A stretch of 64,000 nt of DNA from Streptomyces sp. NBC_00490 (GCF_036013645.1 NZ_CP107869.1:7440001-7504000); one strand, 5' to 3'; shown: positions 24,101 through 35,103, counted from the first letter of the stretch. The notes: generated from the letters alone by a model not told the origin. Translations and numbers: made by a program.

Positions 24101-26669
24101 CGCCGGTACCGAAGCCCGCCTCCTGGCCCTCCTCGACAGCGACAGCGCCCCCGCCGGCGTTCCGCTCGACGAGGTCCAGCCCGCGCACGAGATCACCCGG
24201 TCCCTCGCCTCCGGCGCCATGAGCCACGGCGCGCTCGTGGCGACCGCGCACGAAGCCGTCGCGCACGGCACGAACATGGTCGGCGGCATGTCGAACAGCG
24301 GTGAGGGCGGCGAGCACCACACCCGGTACGGCACCATCCGCGGCTCCCGGATCAAGCAGTTCGCGTCCGGCCGGTTCGGCATCTGGGCGGGCTATCTCGC
24401 CGACCCGATGCTCGAAGAGCTGGAGATCAAGATCGGGCAGGGCGCGAAGCCCGGCGAGGGCGGCCAGCTGCCCGCGCCGAAGGTCACCGTCGACATCGCG
24501 GCGGCGCGCGGCGGCACCCCCGGCATCGAGCTGATCTCCCCGCCCCCGCACCACGACACGTACTCCATCGAGGACCTCGCGCAGCTCATCCACGACTGCA
24601 AGGCGGCCCGGGTCCGGGTCGTCGTCAAGCTGGTGTCCTCGGAGGGCATCGGCACCATCGCGGTCGGTGTCGCCAAGGCCGGCGCGGATGTCATCAACGT
24701 CGCCGGGAACACCGGCGGCACGGGTGCCGCGGCCGTCACCAGCCTCAAGTACGCGGGCCGTTCGGCGGAGATCGGCGTCGCCGAGGTGCACCAGGCGCTC
24801 GTCGCGAACGGGCTCCGGCAGAAGGTCGTGCTGCGCTGCTCCGGCGCGCACCAGACCGGCGGCGACGTCGTCACCTCGGCCCTCCTCGGCGCCGACAGCT
24901 TCGAGTTCGGTACGACCGCGCTGATGATGCTCGGCTGTGTCATGGCGAAGAACTGCAACGTGAAGTGTCCCGCCGGACTCACCACGAACCCCGAGGTCTT
25001 CGAGGGCGACCCGCGCGCACTCGCCCAGTACCTGCTCAACATCGCCCACGACGTACGGCAGATCCTCGCCCGCCTCGGACTGCGGTCCCTGCGCGAGGCC
25101 CGGGGCCGCACGGACCTGCTCCAGCTGCTGGACCACCCCGCGAGCGTGGGCCGCCTGGACGTGCGCCGTCTGCTCGCGCGCGTGCCCGAGAAGGTCGTGG
25201 CGGACCCGGAGTACCTGGAGAAGAACTTCACCACCGACGACGCCCTCGTCGAGCGGGTGCGGACGGCGCTCCTCGACCGGCGCGAGCCGTCCCTGCTCGT
25301 CGAGGGCATCCGCCTCGGCAACAGCGACAAGTCGGTGGGCGGACAGCTGAGCATCGACATCGAGCGGCTGCTCAACCACGAGAGCGCCGCCGACGGACCC
25401 GCCGTCACCACCGACGACCGCGGCCGCCGCCGCCTCGTCGACGACGCGGTCCGCATCCGCACCACGGGGTCCGCCGGTCAGTCGTACGGCGTGTTCTGCA
25501 ACGACGGCATCACCCTCGAACACACCGGCACCGCCAACGACGGCGTCGGCAAGAGCCAGAGCGGCGGCCGGATCATCGTCCGGGCTCCCGGCGGTGGCAG
25601 CGCCGAACGCGGCGGCAACGTGCTCATCGGCAACTTCGCGCTGTTCGGCGCGACCGGCGGGCGGACGTTCGTGCAGGGCGAGGCCGGTGACCGGTTCGCC
25701 GTGCGCAACTCCGGCGCGACCGCGGTCGTCGAGGGCGTCGGCGACTTCGGCTGCGAGTACATGACCGGCGGCACCGTGCTCAACCTCGGCGGTTTCGGCA
25801 AGGGCCTCGGCAACGGGATGAGCGGGGGGTTCCTGTACCAGTACGACCCCTCGGGCGAGCTGGCCGGACGGGTGAGCGCCGACTCGCTGCTGGTGTTCCC
25901 GGTGACGGACACCGCGCGCGGTGCCTTCCACGAGGAGGCCGTACGACTGCTGCTGACCTGGCATGTCGAGGCCACCGGCTCCGAACTGGCGGCCCGGCTC
26001 CTGCACGACTGGGACACCGAGCGGCAGCACGTGTACTGCGGGATGCCCCGCGCGCTGCTGCTCTACCAGGACTCCACGGAGATCCTCGCCGCGGCGACCC
26101 GGTCCCAGCTCCTCGACGAGCTGGCGACCTCCATCGCCACCGACAAGCTCCGCGCGTTCAAGGTCGACTACCGCGACCGCCGCACCGTCCTCGACGGCCG
26201 GGCCCCGGCCTTCGGCGACCAGGGCAGCGACGACATGTTCTCGCTGCTGTCCTCGTACACGGTGCTCGGCGTCGCGCAGGACCTCGCGCTCCAGCGGGTG
26301 CCGGGCGCGAGCGGACCGGAGGACCCGCGCATCGCCGAAGCCGTGCGCAACCTCGTGCTCACCGAGGACTTCTTCGTCAAGCAGCGCGTGGTGAAGTACC
26401 TGCGCGGCACGCTCGACCGCTTCGACGGCGCCGAACTCGCCACCCTCATCGCGATCAAGCGCCTCGACGACTACAAGCGCGCGCTCAAGCAGCGCAACAA
26501 CCTCAGCGTGGACGCCCCCGGCACCTACGGCTGGATCATCCACCAGACCACCAAGAACGCCGGTCGCGTCCGCGCCGCCCGGTTCGACGAACTGCTCGCG
26601 AACGCCGCGCTGGAGGACATCGCCTCCCGCCGCGCCCCGCAGGCCCCGACCGAGGCGGTGACCGCATGA
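21162..26669 (+). CDS. Glutamate synthase (GOGAT)-like large protein
   Basis: 1835 residues from TTG 21162 (AGGA seven bases upstream); typical GltB is about 1500. Class II glutaminase domain: a 17-residue propeptide precedes Cys18 in HSDCGVGF, then RFSTNTEPHPTMAQPFRLMA. A central domain is followed by the FMN/synthase domain (SNSGEGGEHHTRYG, QGAKPGEGGQLPAPKV, SPPPHHDTYSIEDLAQLI, GNTGGTGAAAVTSLKYAG). The cluster cysteines Cys1259, Cys1265 and Cys1269 show C-x5-C-x3-C, one residue shorter than the usual C-x5-C-x4-C for [3Fe-4S]. The GXGXG repeat domain is at about 1440-1565, then a roughly 270-residue C-terminal part I cannot assign. No gltD follows; a diflavin reductase overlaps its stop instead. 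Confidence 0.9.
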   Translation: MNHSTFGLYDPALDHSDCGVGFITRLDGTPSHDVIRKGDEALRAIPHRGGKSAEGVGDGAGVNVDLSAEFFGAITGEELRAGHFGVANCFVPADGERRAAAIDLVGRSIAEQGFDVLLVRDVPVDHAVACPAAEQYQLPIVQWVFRAPVSWERADTDSAANRALLAVEAVAYADEATYAGLYVLSLSARTQVLKGRLNSAEVIGYFRDLVDPRHSVRSLYFHTRFSTNTEPHPTMAQPFRLMAHNGELNTDRKNRLSDEALARARTRSIVRPPGQSDSSRLDQTLQSRVFDDGLDLVEAVVSLMPPAWENDRTLPAATRDMLEFFSLYEEKNDGPAALIFSDGDVVGARLDRLGLRPLRTVETAEYLMVASEAGQVAFPDDEVVHRGRIEAGGMLVVDHRTGRRLRTREVLDALAARRPYSELLTSARVNLDDLPAPDYYRGTTTLGYDGDLTLAGRYVAYSLNQESFRFMLDPMLADGSERISAMGYGNAINALSDTEGGMAKYFSQRFAQVTNPPLDSIREADGMSMRVALGPKPDGTPHSAGRQLVVSSPVLGHLDMVRLRDQRIVPLKRFAMLYEPVAGDETANADALRTALGQLCDDVERFASEQGGIALLTDRAVSSTRAPLPVILAVAAVNQRLIETGLRLRVSLVAESGQLASSHHVATALGFGASAVYSLSARLRAEEKFPSAPAPAGEITATDRALAKFRKAAEKSLAKTMGRVGLCTAESYIGGEFFEPNYLDTRDDVFARTFPHMDAPVGGVGFARIAQAATDWHERARTVQGEQQIPLLGLFKERSDGAGHSFGVTAVRGFGDMVEEKPEFGKPEDSDALRLLTLGQLDDAFGITDAAYRNTGYDALSDAEIDAFRITPGYRAFLRTTHEERSRRPAALRDVLALPADVTGLRTAEDFARELGRFSTDGNASVTVRGVAVSRTEQGTFRLRLAAPDLDRHTALAEALARLGEAEILAVGADGIDVAPAGTEARLLALLDSDSAPAGVPLDEVQPAHEITRSLASGAMSHGALVATAHEAVAHGTNMVGGMSNSGEGGEHHTRYGTIRGSRIKQFASGRFGIWAGYLADPMLEELEIKIGQGAKPGEGGQLPAPKVTVDIAAARGGTPGIELISPPPHHDTYSIEDLAQLIHDCKAARVRVVVKLVSSEGIGTIAVGVAKAGADVINVAGNTGGTGAAAVTSLKYAGRSAEIGVAEVHQALVANGLRQKVVLRCSGAHQTGGDVVTSALLGADSFEFGTTALMMLGCVMAKNCNVKCPAGLTTNPEVFEGDPRALAQYLLNIAHDVRQILARLGLRSLREARGRTDLLQLLDHPASVGRLDVRRLLARVPEKVVADPEYLEKNFTTDDALVERVRTALLDRREPSLLVEGIRLGNSDKSVGGQLSIDIERLLNHESAADGPAVTTDDRGRRRLVDDAVRIRTTGSAGQSYGVFCNDGITLEHTGTANDGVGKSQSGGRIIVRAPGGGSAERGGNVLIGNFALFGATGGRTFVQGEAGDRFAVRNSGATAVVEGVGDFGCEYMTGGTVLNLGGFGKGLGNGMSGGFLYQYDPSGELAGRVSADSLLVFPVTDTARGAFHEEAVRLLLTWHVEATGSELAARLLHDWDTERQHVYCGMPRALLLYQDSTEILAAATRSQLLDELATSIATDKLRAFKVDYRDRRTVLDGRAPAFGDQGSDDMFSLLSSYTVLGVAQDLALQRVPGASGPEDPRIAEAVRNLVLTEDFFVKQRVVKYLRGTLDRFDGAELATLIAIKRLDDYKRALKQRNNLSVDAPGTYGWIIHQTTKNAGRVRAARFDELLANAALEDIASRRAPQAPTEAVTA

Positions 26670-28378
26670 CCGTCATGCCCCCGACCGGATCCCTCATCCC
26701 GGCCGACGCGCCCTTCTCCGCCCAGCAGGAGTCCTGGCTGGCCGGGTTCATCGCCGGCATCGCGGCCGCCGGACGCCGGGACAGCGCCGGCGCCGACGCG
26801 CCCGCGGCCACCGTCGACGTGCTGATCGGCACCCAGACCGGCAACGCCGAACTCGTGGCCGACGACGTCGTCGCCGGTGCCCGCGCCCGCGGACTCGGCG
26901 GCCGGGCCACCGCCCTCGACGACGTCACCCCCGAGGCGCTCGCCGCGATGTCCCACGTCATCGTCGTCACCTCGACGTACGGCGAGGGCGAGATGCCCGA
27001 CAACGCCGGGCTGTTCTGGGAGGCGCTCCAGTCCGACACGGCCCCGCGCCTCGAAGGCGTGCGCTACTCGGTCCTCGGGCTCGGCGACCGCGGCTACGAC
27101 GACTTCTGCCAGGCCGCCAAGCTCATCGACACGCGTCTGGAGCAGCTCGGGGCGACCCGGCTGCACGAACGCGTGGACTGCGACGTGGACTTCGAGGAGC
27201 CCGCGGGGCAGTGGACGGCCGCGGTCCTGGACCTGGTCGCCGCCGAGACCGGCGCGAAGGGCACGGGCGCCGCGGAGGCACCGAAGAAGCCCCGCTCCCA
27301 GTGGAACAAGCGCACCCCCTACCCGTCCCGGCTCGCCACCAACAGGCTCCTGTCCGCCCCGCACAGCGCGAAGGAGATCCGCCACTACGAGTTCGACCTC
27401 GGCGACAGCGGCATCACCTACGAGGCGGGCGACGCGCTGGCCGTCGTACCGGTGAACGACGCCGCACTGGTCGAAGCGCTGCTGGAGCACCTGGGCGCGA
27501 GCGGCGACCGGGAGAGCGCCGAACTGCTGCGCACCGAACGCGAGATCCGCACCCCCTCCAAGGAGTTGATCGCCGACCTCGTCGAGCGGGCGCCCGCGAG
27601 CGAGCTGGCCTCGGTCGTCGCCCACGGCGACCGGTCCGACCTCGACTCCTGGCTCTGGGGCCGGGACGTGCTCGACCTGCTCCGGGATGCCGGTCCGGCC
27701 GCCCCCGGCCTCGCCGAACTGCTGCCGTTCCTGCGGCCGTTGCAGGCACGCCAGTACTCGATCTCGTCGAGCCCGCTCGCCCACCCGGGCAGCGTCCACC
27801 TCACGGTGGCGTCGGTGCGGTACGGCAGGTACGAGGGCGTCACGTCGACGTACCTGGCGGACCGGGTCGGTGAGTCCCCGGTGGGCATCTACCTCCAGCC
27901 GAACGCCTCCTTCAGCGTCCCGGCGGACGACGACGCCCCGATGGTCATGATCGGCCCCGGCACCGGCATCGCCCCCTTCCGCGGCTTCCTGCACGAGCGG
28001 GCCGCGCGCGGCGCCTCCGGACGGAACTGGCTGTTCTTCGGGGACCAGCACCGCGAGACCGACTTCGTCTACGAGGACGAGCTGACCGAGCTGCGAACGC
28101 GCGGCGTGCTCACCGAACTCGACCTCGCCTTCTCGCGCGACCAGGCCGAGAAGGTCTACGTACAGACGCGGATGCGGGAGCGGTCGCGGGAGCTGTACGC
28201 GTGGCTGGAGGAGGGCGCGCACCTCTACGTCTGCGGCGACGCCTCCCGCATGGCGAAGGACGTGGAGACGGCCCTGCTGGGCGTCATCGCCGAGCAGCGC
28301 GGACGCGGGGACGACGACGCCGCGGAGTACCTCGCGGATCTGCGCCGGGCCAAGCGCTACGTCCGGGACGTGTACTGA
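26666..28378 (+). CDS. CysJ-like diflavin reductase, partner of the GOGAT-like protein
   Basis: 570 residues, ATG 26666 overlapping the upstream stop (ATGA). A short N-terminal segment (ADAPFSAQQESWLAGFIAGI) is followed by a flavodoxin domain (LIGTQTGNAEL, TSTYGEGEMPDNAGLFWEAL), then an FAD-binding ferredoxin-reductase-like domain ([10 protein letters not shown] near residue 362; GVTSTYLADR) and an NADPH-binding domain ([33 protein letters not shown]-terminal YVRDVY). Such enzymes pass electrons from NADPH through FAD and FMN to an iron-containing partner. Its closest visible relative is the C-terminal half of the nitrate reductase at 41539-45582. Electron delivery to the GOGAT-like protein is inferred from coupling. 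Confidence 0.92.
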   Translation: MTVMPPTGSLIPADAPFSAQQESWLAGFIAGIAAAGRRDSAGADAPAATVDVLIGTQTGNAELVADDVVAGARARGLGGRATALDDVTPEALAAMSHVIVVTSTYGEGEMPDNAGLFWEALQSDTAPRLEGVRYSVLGLGDRGYDDFCQAAKLIDTRLEQLGATRLHERVDCDVDFEEPAGQWTAAVLDLVAAETGAKGTGAAEAPKKPRSQWNKRTPYPSRLATNRLLSAPHSAKEIRHYEFDLGDSGITYEAGDALAVVPVNDAALVEALLEHLGASGDRESAELLRTEREIRTPSKELIADLVERAPASELASVVAHGDRSDLDSWLWGRDVLDLLRDAGPAAPGLAELLPFLRPLQARQYSISSSPLAHPGSVHLTVASVRYGRYEGVTSTYLADRVGESPVGIYLQPNASFSVPADDDAPMVMIGPGTGIAPFRGFLHERAARGASGRNWLFFGDQHRETDFVYEDELTELRTRGVLTELDLAFSRDQAEKVYVQTRMRERSRELYAWLEEGAHLYVCGDASRMAKDVETALLGVIAEQRGRGDDDAAEYLADLRRAKRYVRDVY

Positions 28379-28380
28379 GC

Positions 28381-29274
28381 ATGACGGACCAGCACGGGTG
28401 CGCGTTCGAGGGCTGCCGCCCCCGGCGGAACACCGGCGCGCGGCTGATCGACCCGCGCATGCCGGAACTGGCGCGCTGCCTGACCCTCTTCCAGTACGTC
28501 CAGGCCGTCACCGGGGGACCGGTCGCGCGCATCGACCAGGCCGGCAGCTACGCCGTCCCGAGCCTGCGCGGCGACGCGTTCGCCGTGCACCCGGGCGAGA
28601 TCGCGCTGCGTCTGGACGCGGACGGGGTGGACACGGCCGTCGTCGCGCGGGACGAGGGCTCGGTCGCCGTGCGCCTGCTCGACGCGCAGGGCCGGATCGT
28701 GCACGAGGGGCGGCTGCTCTCCGACGGGGACCGGCTGCTGGCCGGGCTCGCCCCCACGGTCCACGCCGGGTCGACGGCCGCGGCACCTTCCCCGGTCCGC
28801 GACGTACCGGCGTGGGAGAACGGCGACCAGCTCGCCCAGCTCGACGCGATCCTCGCGGACGGCGGGCTCGCCCGGCGTGCCGCGTTCGACCGCTACCGGG
28901 GCGAGCACCGGGACATCGACGTCGATGTCGTGCCCGCGGTCCTCGACCACGTCTGCTCCGTCGGACTGCCGATCGGCGTCGCGGTGTTCGCCCCCTCGGC
29001 CATGCAGGCATGCGCCGGCCGGGTCCACGTCACCGACCGGACCACCGGCGGGCGGGTGTTCGCGGCGATCGCGCGGAGCTCGGTGGAGATCGACCTCGCG
29101 GGCGTCCGGGCCTGCCGGCTGGTCCGCTCCACGGCGGCCCAAGGCCCGACCTCGGCGCTCGAACTCGACGACGCCGACGGCCGCTGCGCCGCGGTCGTCA
29201 CCCAGTTCGGGATCGTGGGCGAGCAGGTGCACACGGCGTGGGAGCACCTCGCGGCGTCGCTGCCCGGCGCATAG
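28381..29274 (+). CDS. HemS/ChuX-like putative haem-utilisation protein
   Basis: 297 residues from ATG 28381, two bases after the diflavin reductase stop. The sequence looks like two similar halves, as in haem-trafficking/degrading HemS: the first has GDAFAVHPGEIALRLDADGV and VRLLDAQGRIVHEG; the second has VGLPIGVAVFAPSAMQACAG, RSSVEIDLAGVRACRLVRST, LELDDADGRC and ends W-x2-L-x3-LP. These match the HemS layout (hydrophobic patch, LxLxxxxVxxxWxVR, SLExFDxxG). Haem ligands are not identifiable by eye. Assignment rests on pattern resemblance and the iron box; an unrelated small-molecule-binding fold is possible. Confidence 0.55.
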   Translation: MTDQHGCAFEGCRPRRNTGARLIDPRMPELARCLTLFQYVQAVTGGPVARIDQAGSYAVPSLRGDAFAVHPGEIALRLDADGVDTAVVARDEGSVAVRLLDAQGRIVHEGRLLSDGDRLLAGLAPTVHAGSTAAAPSPVRDVPAWENGDQLAQLDAILADGGLARRAAFDRYRGEHRDIDVDVVPAVLDHVCSVGLPIGVAVFAPSAMQACAGRVHVTDRTTGGRVFAAIARSSVEIDLAGVRACRLVRSTAAQGPTSALELDDADGRCAAVVTQFGIVGEQVHTAWEHLAASLPGA

Positions 29275-29361
29275 CCCGGGCGCACGGAAATTCAGGATCA
29301 ACTTCCTTTGTCCTCAGGTAGGTTCGGGCGCGACCAGTTGTTCGAAGAGAGGAACGCTGTC

Positions 29362-29766
29362 TTGCGCACGTCCCATCGCCGACTGACGACCGTTCTCGGG
29401 CTCGCCGCGGCCTCCGCATCGGCGCTCGCCCTCGGCATCGCCCCGGCCCAGGCCGCCGGCGAGGTCTACGAGGCCTCCAACTCCATCATCTCGTCGAACG
29501 TCACCGCGAAGACGTACTTCGCCGCCGACGGCGAGATCCTCACCGCCCTCGACATGGCGAAGGACGGCCACGGCACCGCCGCCCAGTGGCGGTACAACTC
29601 CAGCTCCGCCACCCACTCGTACTACAACGGCTCCGGCTACGCCGTCGCCCACGACTGGAACCTGTCCTTCGCGGAGGGCACCACCCTCCAGATCCGCGCC
29701 TGTCTCCAGGAAGGCTCCGACGGCACCCCGTACAGCTGCGGTGGCTGGGAGTACGCCAAGGCCTGA
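29362..29766 (+). CDS. Small secreted protein
   Basis: 134 residues if started at TTG 29362, which has AGAGAGGA at good spacing; a start 18 codons upstream (29308) lacks one. N-terminal signal peptide (basic RTSHRR, hydrophobic TTVLGLAAASASALALGIA, cleavage near AQAAG). The mature part of about 100 residues is neutral, rich in Ser/Tyr/Trp, with two cysteines (RACLQEG, YSCGGWEYAKA) that could form one disulfide. It resembles a common class of small secreted Streptomyces proteins of unknown function. Followed by a terminator. Confidence 0.75.
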   Translation: MRTSHRRLTTVLGLAAASASALALGIAPAQAAGEVYEASNSIISSNVTAKTYFAADGEILTALDMAKDGHGTAAQWRYNSSSATHSYYNGSGYAVAHDWNLSFAEGTTLQIRACLQEGSDGTPYSCGGWEYAKA

Positions 29767-29795
29767 GCACCAGGTCCGACGGTCGCACGGCAGTG

Positions 29796-29823
29796 AAGGG
29801 GCGGGCCCGCGGGCCCGCCCCTT
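29796..29823 (+). terminator. Terminator after the secreted protein
   Basis: Perfect 13-bp stem, AAGGGGCGGGCCC at 29796-29808 with 29811-29823; the inner bases form the loop, so the working stem is slightly shorter. Confidence 0.75.
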
Positions 29824-29878
29824 CCGTGACCGCTTAGGGTCGAGGCGTTCCGTCCCTCGTCGAGCCGGAGGTCGCCGC

Positions 29879-31054
29879 ATGCGGATCTCGCAGCGGGCCC
29901 AGTCCGTCGCCCCGTTCTACGCCATGGAGTTCGGCAAGCATGCCGCCGCCCTGGAGGCCCAGGGCCACCACGTCGTCAAGCTCAGCCTCGGGGAGCCCGA
30001 CTTCGGCGCGCCCCCGGCCGTCGTCGAGGCGATGCGGACGGCCATGGACGGGCGGCCCATGAGCTACACCGAGGCCCTCGGGATGCCGTCCCTGCGGCAG
30101 GCGATCGCGGGGTTCTACGGGGAGCGGCACGGCGTCGACGTCGACCCGGGCCGTGTCGTCGTGACCGCCGGGGCCTCGGCCGCCCTGGTGCTGGGCGCGG
30201 CCGCCCTGGTCGACGCCGGGGACGAGGTGCTCATCGGCGACCCGTCCTACCCCTGCAACCGGCAGATCATGGAGAGCTTCGGCGCCCGGGTCACGCTCGT
30301 CCCGACCAGCGCGGCCTCCCGTTTCCAGCTGGACGCGGAGTCCGTGCGGTCGCACTGGACGGACGGCACGCGCGGGATCATGGTCGCCACCCCCTCCAAC
30401 CCGACCGGCACCTCCATCCCGGAGGGCGAACTGGCCGCGCTGTGCGACCTCGCCCGGGAGCGGGACGCGTGGCGGATCGTCGACGAGATCTACCTGGACC
30501 TCGGTGACCACGACGACCAGGGCCGGCCGCCGCGCAGCGCGCTGGCGTACGACCCCGACGCCGTCGTCATCAACAGCTTCTCGAAGTACTTCGGCATGAC
30601 CGGCTGGCGGCTCGGCTGGTGCGTCGTCCCGGAGATCCTCGTACCGGCGCTGGAACGTCTGGCGCAGAACTACTTCCTGTGCGCCTCGACCCCCGCCCAG
30701 CACGCCGCGCTGGCCTGCTTCACCCCCGACTCCCTCGCCGTCTGCGAGGAGCGGCGCGCCGAGTTCGGGCGCCGGCGCGCGCTCGTCCTCGACGGCCTGG
30801 CACAGCTCGGACTGCCGGTGCCCGTGCCGCCCGACGGGGCGTTCTACGTCTACTTCGACGTCAGCGGAACCGGGCTCACCTCGTGGGAGTTCTGCGCCCG
30901 GGCCCTCCAGGAGGCGCATGTCGCGCTCACCCCGGGGCGGGACTTCGGGGTGGGCACGGCGGAGACGCATGTACGCCTGTCGTACGCGGCCTCCGCCGGG
31001 GAACTGCGCGAAGGGATCGCCCGCCTGGGGAAGTTCGTCGCGGCGCTGCGGTAG
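29879..31054 (+). CDS. Class I/II PLP-dependent aminotransferase
   Basis: 391 residues from ATG 29879. Fold-type I aminotransferase: SLGEPDFGAPPAV near the start, GDPSYPCNRQIMESFG, TPSNPTGTSIPEGE with the substrate-binding Asn, DEIYLDL with the cofactor Asp, and the Schiff-base lysine Lys236 in NSFSKYFGMTGWRLGW. The group transfers amino groups between an amino acid and 2-oxoglutarate; the pattern is near aspartate/aromatic aminotransferases, but the substrate cannot be fixed. Monocistronic, started behind the terminator at 29796. Confidence 0.92.
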   Translation: MRISQRAQSVAPFYAMEFGKHAAALEAQGHHVVKLSLGEPDFGAPPAVVEAMRTAMDGRPMSYTEALGMPSLRQAIAGFYGERHGVDVDPGRVVVTAGASAALVLGAAALVDAGDEVLIGDPSYPCNRQIMESFGARVTLVPTSAASRFQLDAESVRSHWTDGTRGIMVATPSNPTGTSIPEGELAALCDLARERDAWRIVDEIYLDLGDHDDQGRPPRSALAYDPDAVVINSFSKYFGMTGWRLGWCVVPEILVPALERLAQNYFLCASTPAQHAALACFTPDSLAVCEERRAEFGRRRALVLDGLAQLGLPVPVPPDGAFYVYFDVSGTGLTSWEFCARALQEAHVALTPGRDFGVGTAETHVRLSYAASAGELREGIARLGKFVAALR

Positions 31055-31193
31055 CGCGTCGCTTCACGGAACGCACACACACCTCACCCTTTAGCTTTAA
31101 AGTTCAAGCGATAGGCTCGACGCCAGTCGAGTGGGGGCGACGGAGCCCACGCGCCGCGCTGCTCACTTCCCCCCACATGCACAGGAGAGTCGT

Positions 31194-32297
31194 GTGAGCG
31201 ACGGCGACGTAGTGGTGATCGGCGGCGGCTACGCGGGAGTCCGCCTGGCGAAAAAGCTGGACGGCACGGCGCGGGTCACGCTGGTGGACCGCAAGGAGGT
31301 CTTCTTCCACCGCATCGCCTCACTGCGCGCCGGGATCCGGCCGGAGTGGTCGGTGACGCCGTTCATCCCGTACGACCGGCTGCTGAACGGCGGCCGGGTG
31401 GTGCTGGGCAAGGCGCTGCGCATCGACACGGAGGCCCGGCAGGTCGTCCTGGCGACGGGGGAGCGGCTGCCGTACGACGTGGTGGTGATCGCCACCGGCG
31501 CCGACTATCCCGAACCGGCCCGCTTCAACGGCACCACCCCGGACGAGGCGGTGAAGGCCTTCGCCGGGCACCAGCAGGCGGTCGCCCGTGCCGGGCACGT
31601 CCTCGTGGTCGGCGGCGGGCCCTCCGGCGTGGAGCTCAGTGCGGAGATACGGCTGGCCCGGCCGGACGCCCGCGTCACGCTGGCCCACTCCGGGTCGGCG
31701 CTGCTGCACGGCACGGGCAGTGAGCGCGCCGGGCGCAGGGCGCTGGCCTGGCTGGAGGCGCACGACGTGGACGTGCGGCTGAACTCCTTCATGTCGCCCG
31801 GCTTCGACTTCGGCACCTATCGCGACGCGCACGGCAACGTCATGGAGGCCGACCTCTCCTTCTGGGCCACCGGCACCACCCCCAACACGCTCTGGCTACG
31901 ACTCGGCGGCCACGGCGACTGGCTGAACCACTCCGGACACGTCAAGGTCGACCGCACGCTCCGGGTCGACGGGCGCCCGGACGTCTTCGCGGTCGGTGAC
32001 GTCAACGACGCTACGGAGCTGAAGATCACCCCGGCCGCGCTGGCCCAGGCCGACCTGGCGTTCCACAACATCCGCGCCCACCTCCAGAGCGGCAGGCACC
32101 GCAAGGAACCCCGCTTCTACCGGCCTCTCCACCGCACCCCCCTCATCGTCCCCTTCGGCTCGGCCGACGGCATGACCCTGCTGCCGGTGCCGGGCGGGGA
32201 GAGCGCGGTGCTGGGAGGACGGACGTCGGTGCTGGCGAAGGCGAAGACGCTGATGACGCCTTATATGCGGCGGCAGTTGGGGTACACGGCGGCCTGA
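31194..32297 (+). CDS. NDH-2/AIF-like NAD(P)/FAD oxidoreductase
   Basis: 367 residues from GTG 31194 (ACAGGAGAG upstream). Two Rossmann folds: FAD site GDVVVIGGGYAGVRLAKKL at the N-terminus and NAD(P) site HVLVVGGGPSGVELSAEI near residue 140. The FAD-contacting FAVGDVNDATE is near residue 265. The family includes type II NADH dehydrogenases and FSP1-like quinone reductases; no transmembrane anchor is present, so it is soluble or peripheral. A conspicuous AT-rich stretch with CTTTA-GCTT-TAAAG at 31089-31102 lies upstream and may be an operator or promoter. Convergent with katG across a terminator. Confidence 0.85.
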   Translation: MSDGDVVVIGGGYAGVRLAKKLDGTARVTLVDRKEVFFHRIASLRAGIRPEWSVTPFIPYDRLLNGGRVVLGKALRIDTEARQVVLATGERLPYDVVVIATGADYPEPARFNGTTPDEAVKAFAGHQQAVARAGHVLVVGGGPSGVELSAEIRLARPDARVTLAHSGSALLHGTGSERAGRRALAWLEAHDVDVRLNSFMSPGFDFGTYRDAHGNVMEADLSFWATGTTPNTLWLRLGGHGDWLNHSGHVKVDRTLRVDGRPDVFAVGDVNDATELKITPAALAQADLAFHNIRAHLQSGRHRKEPRFYRPLHRTPLIVPFGSADGMTLLPVPGGESAVLGGRTSVLAKAKTLMTPYMRRQLGYTAA

Positions 32298-32339
32298 GGC
32301 GACGGAGCGGCCGGCCGGCCACCCGCGGAGGAACGGGGA

Positions 32340-32375
32340 ACGCCCCGGCCGACCCGTGAGGGCCGGCCGGGGCGT
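32340..32375. terminator. Terminator between NDH-2-like gene and katG
   Basis: 12-bp stem, ACGCCCCGGCCG at 32340-32351 pairing with 32364-32375; two more G-C pairs can form inside the loop. It sits between convergent stops and can serve both strands. Confidence 0.8.
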
Positions 32376-32394
32376 CCCGGCGATCGGATCAGGC

Positions 32395-35054
<2,660 letters not shown>

Positions 35055-35079
35055 GGGGGCCAACCTACCCCCACAAACA

Positions 35080-35103
35080 CGAATGGTTCAAGAAATGGAT
35101 TCG
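35080..35103. promoter_or_regulatory. Candidate autoregulatory operator of the fur-katG operon
   Basis: AT-rich segment with an inverted repeat CGAAT (35080-35084) and ATTCG (35099-35103), centred about 38 bp upstream of the fur start. It is the only low-GC stretch in the 124-bp gap. FurA/FurS-type regulators bind such sites in front of their own genes, but the exact consensus was not checked. Confidence 0.5.

Noticed and set aside
20649..26543. Open minus-strand frame of nearly 2000 codons opposite the GOGAT-like gene
   Set aside because: It is the antisense frame of a highly GC3-biased gene; its translation is rich in Arg, Gly, Val and His with no domain, while the plus strand encodes recognisable catalytic motifs throughout.
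29290..29325. Second iron box before the small secreted protein
   Set aside because: TCAGGTAGGTTCG resembles only one half-site and lacks the inverted partner.
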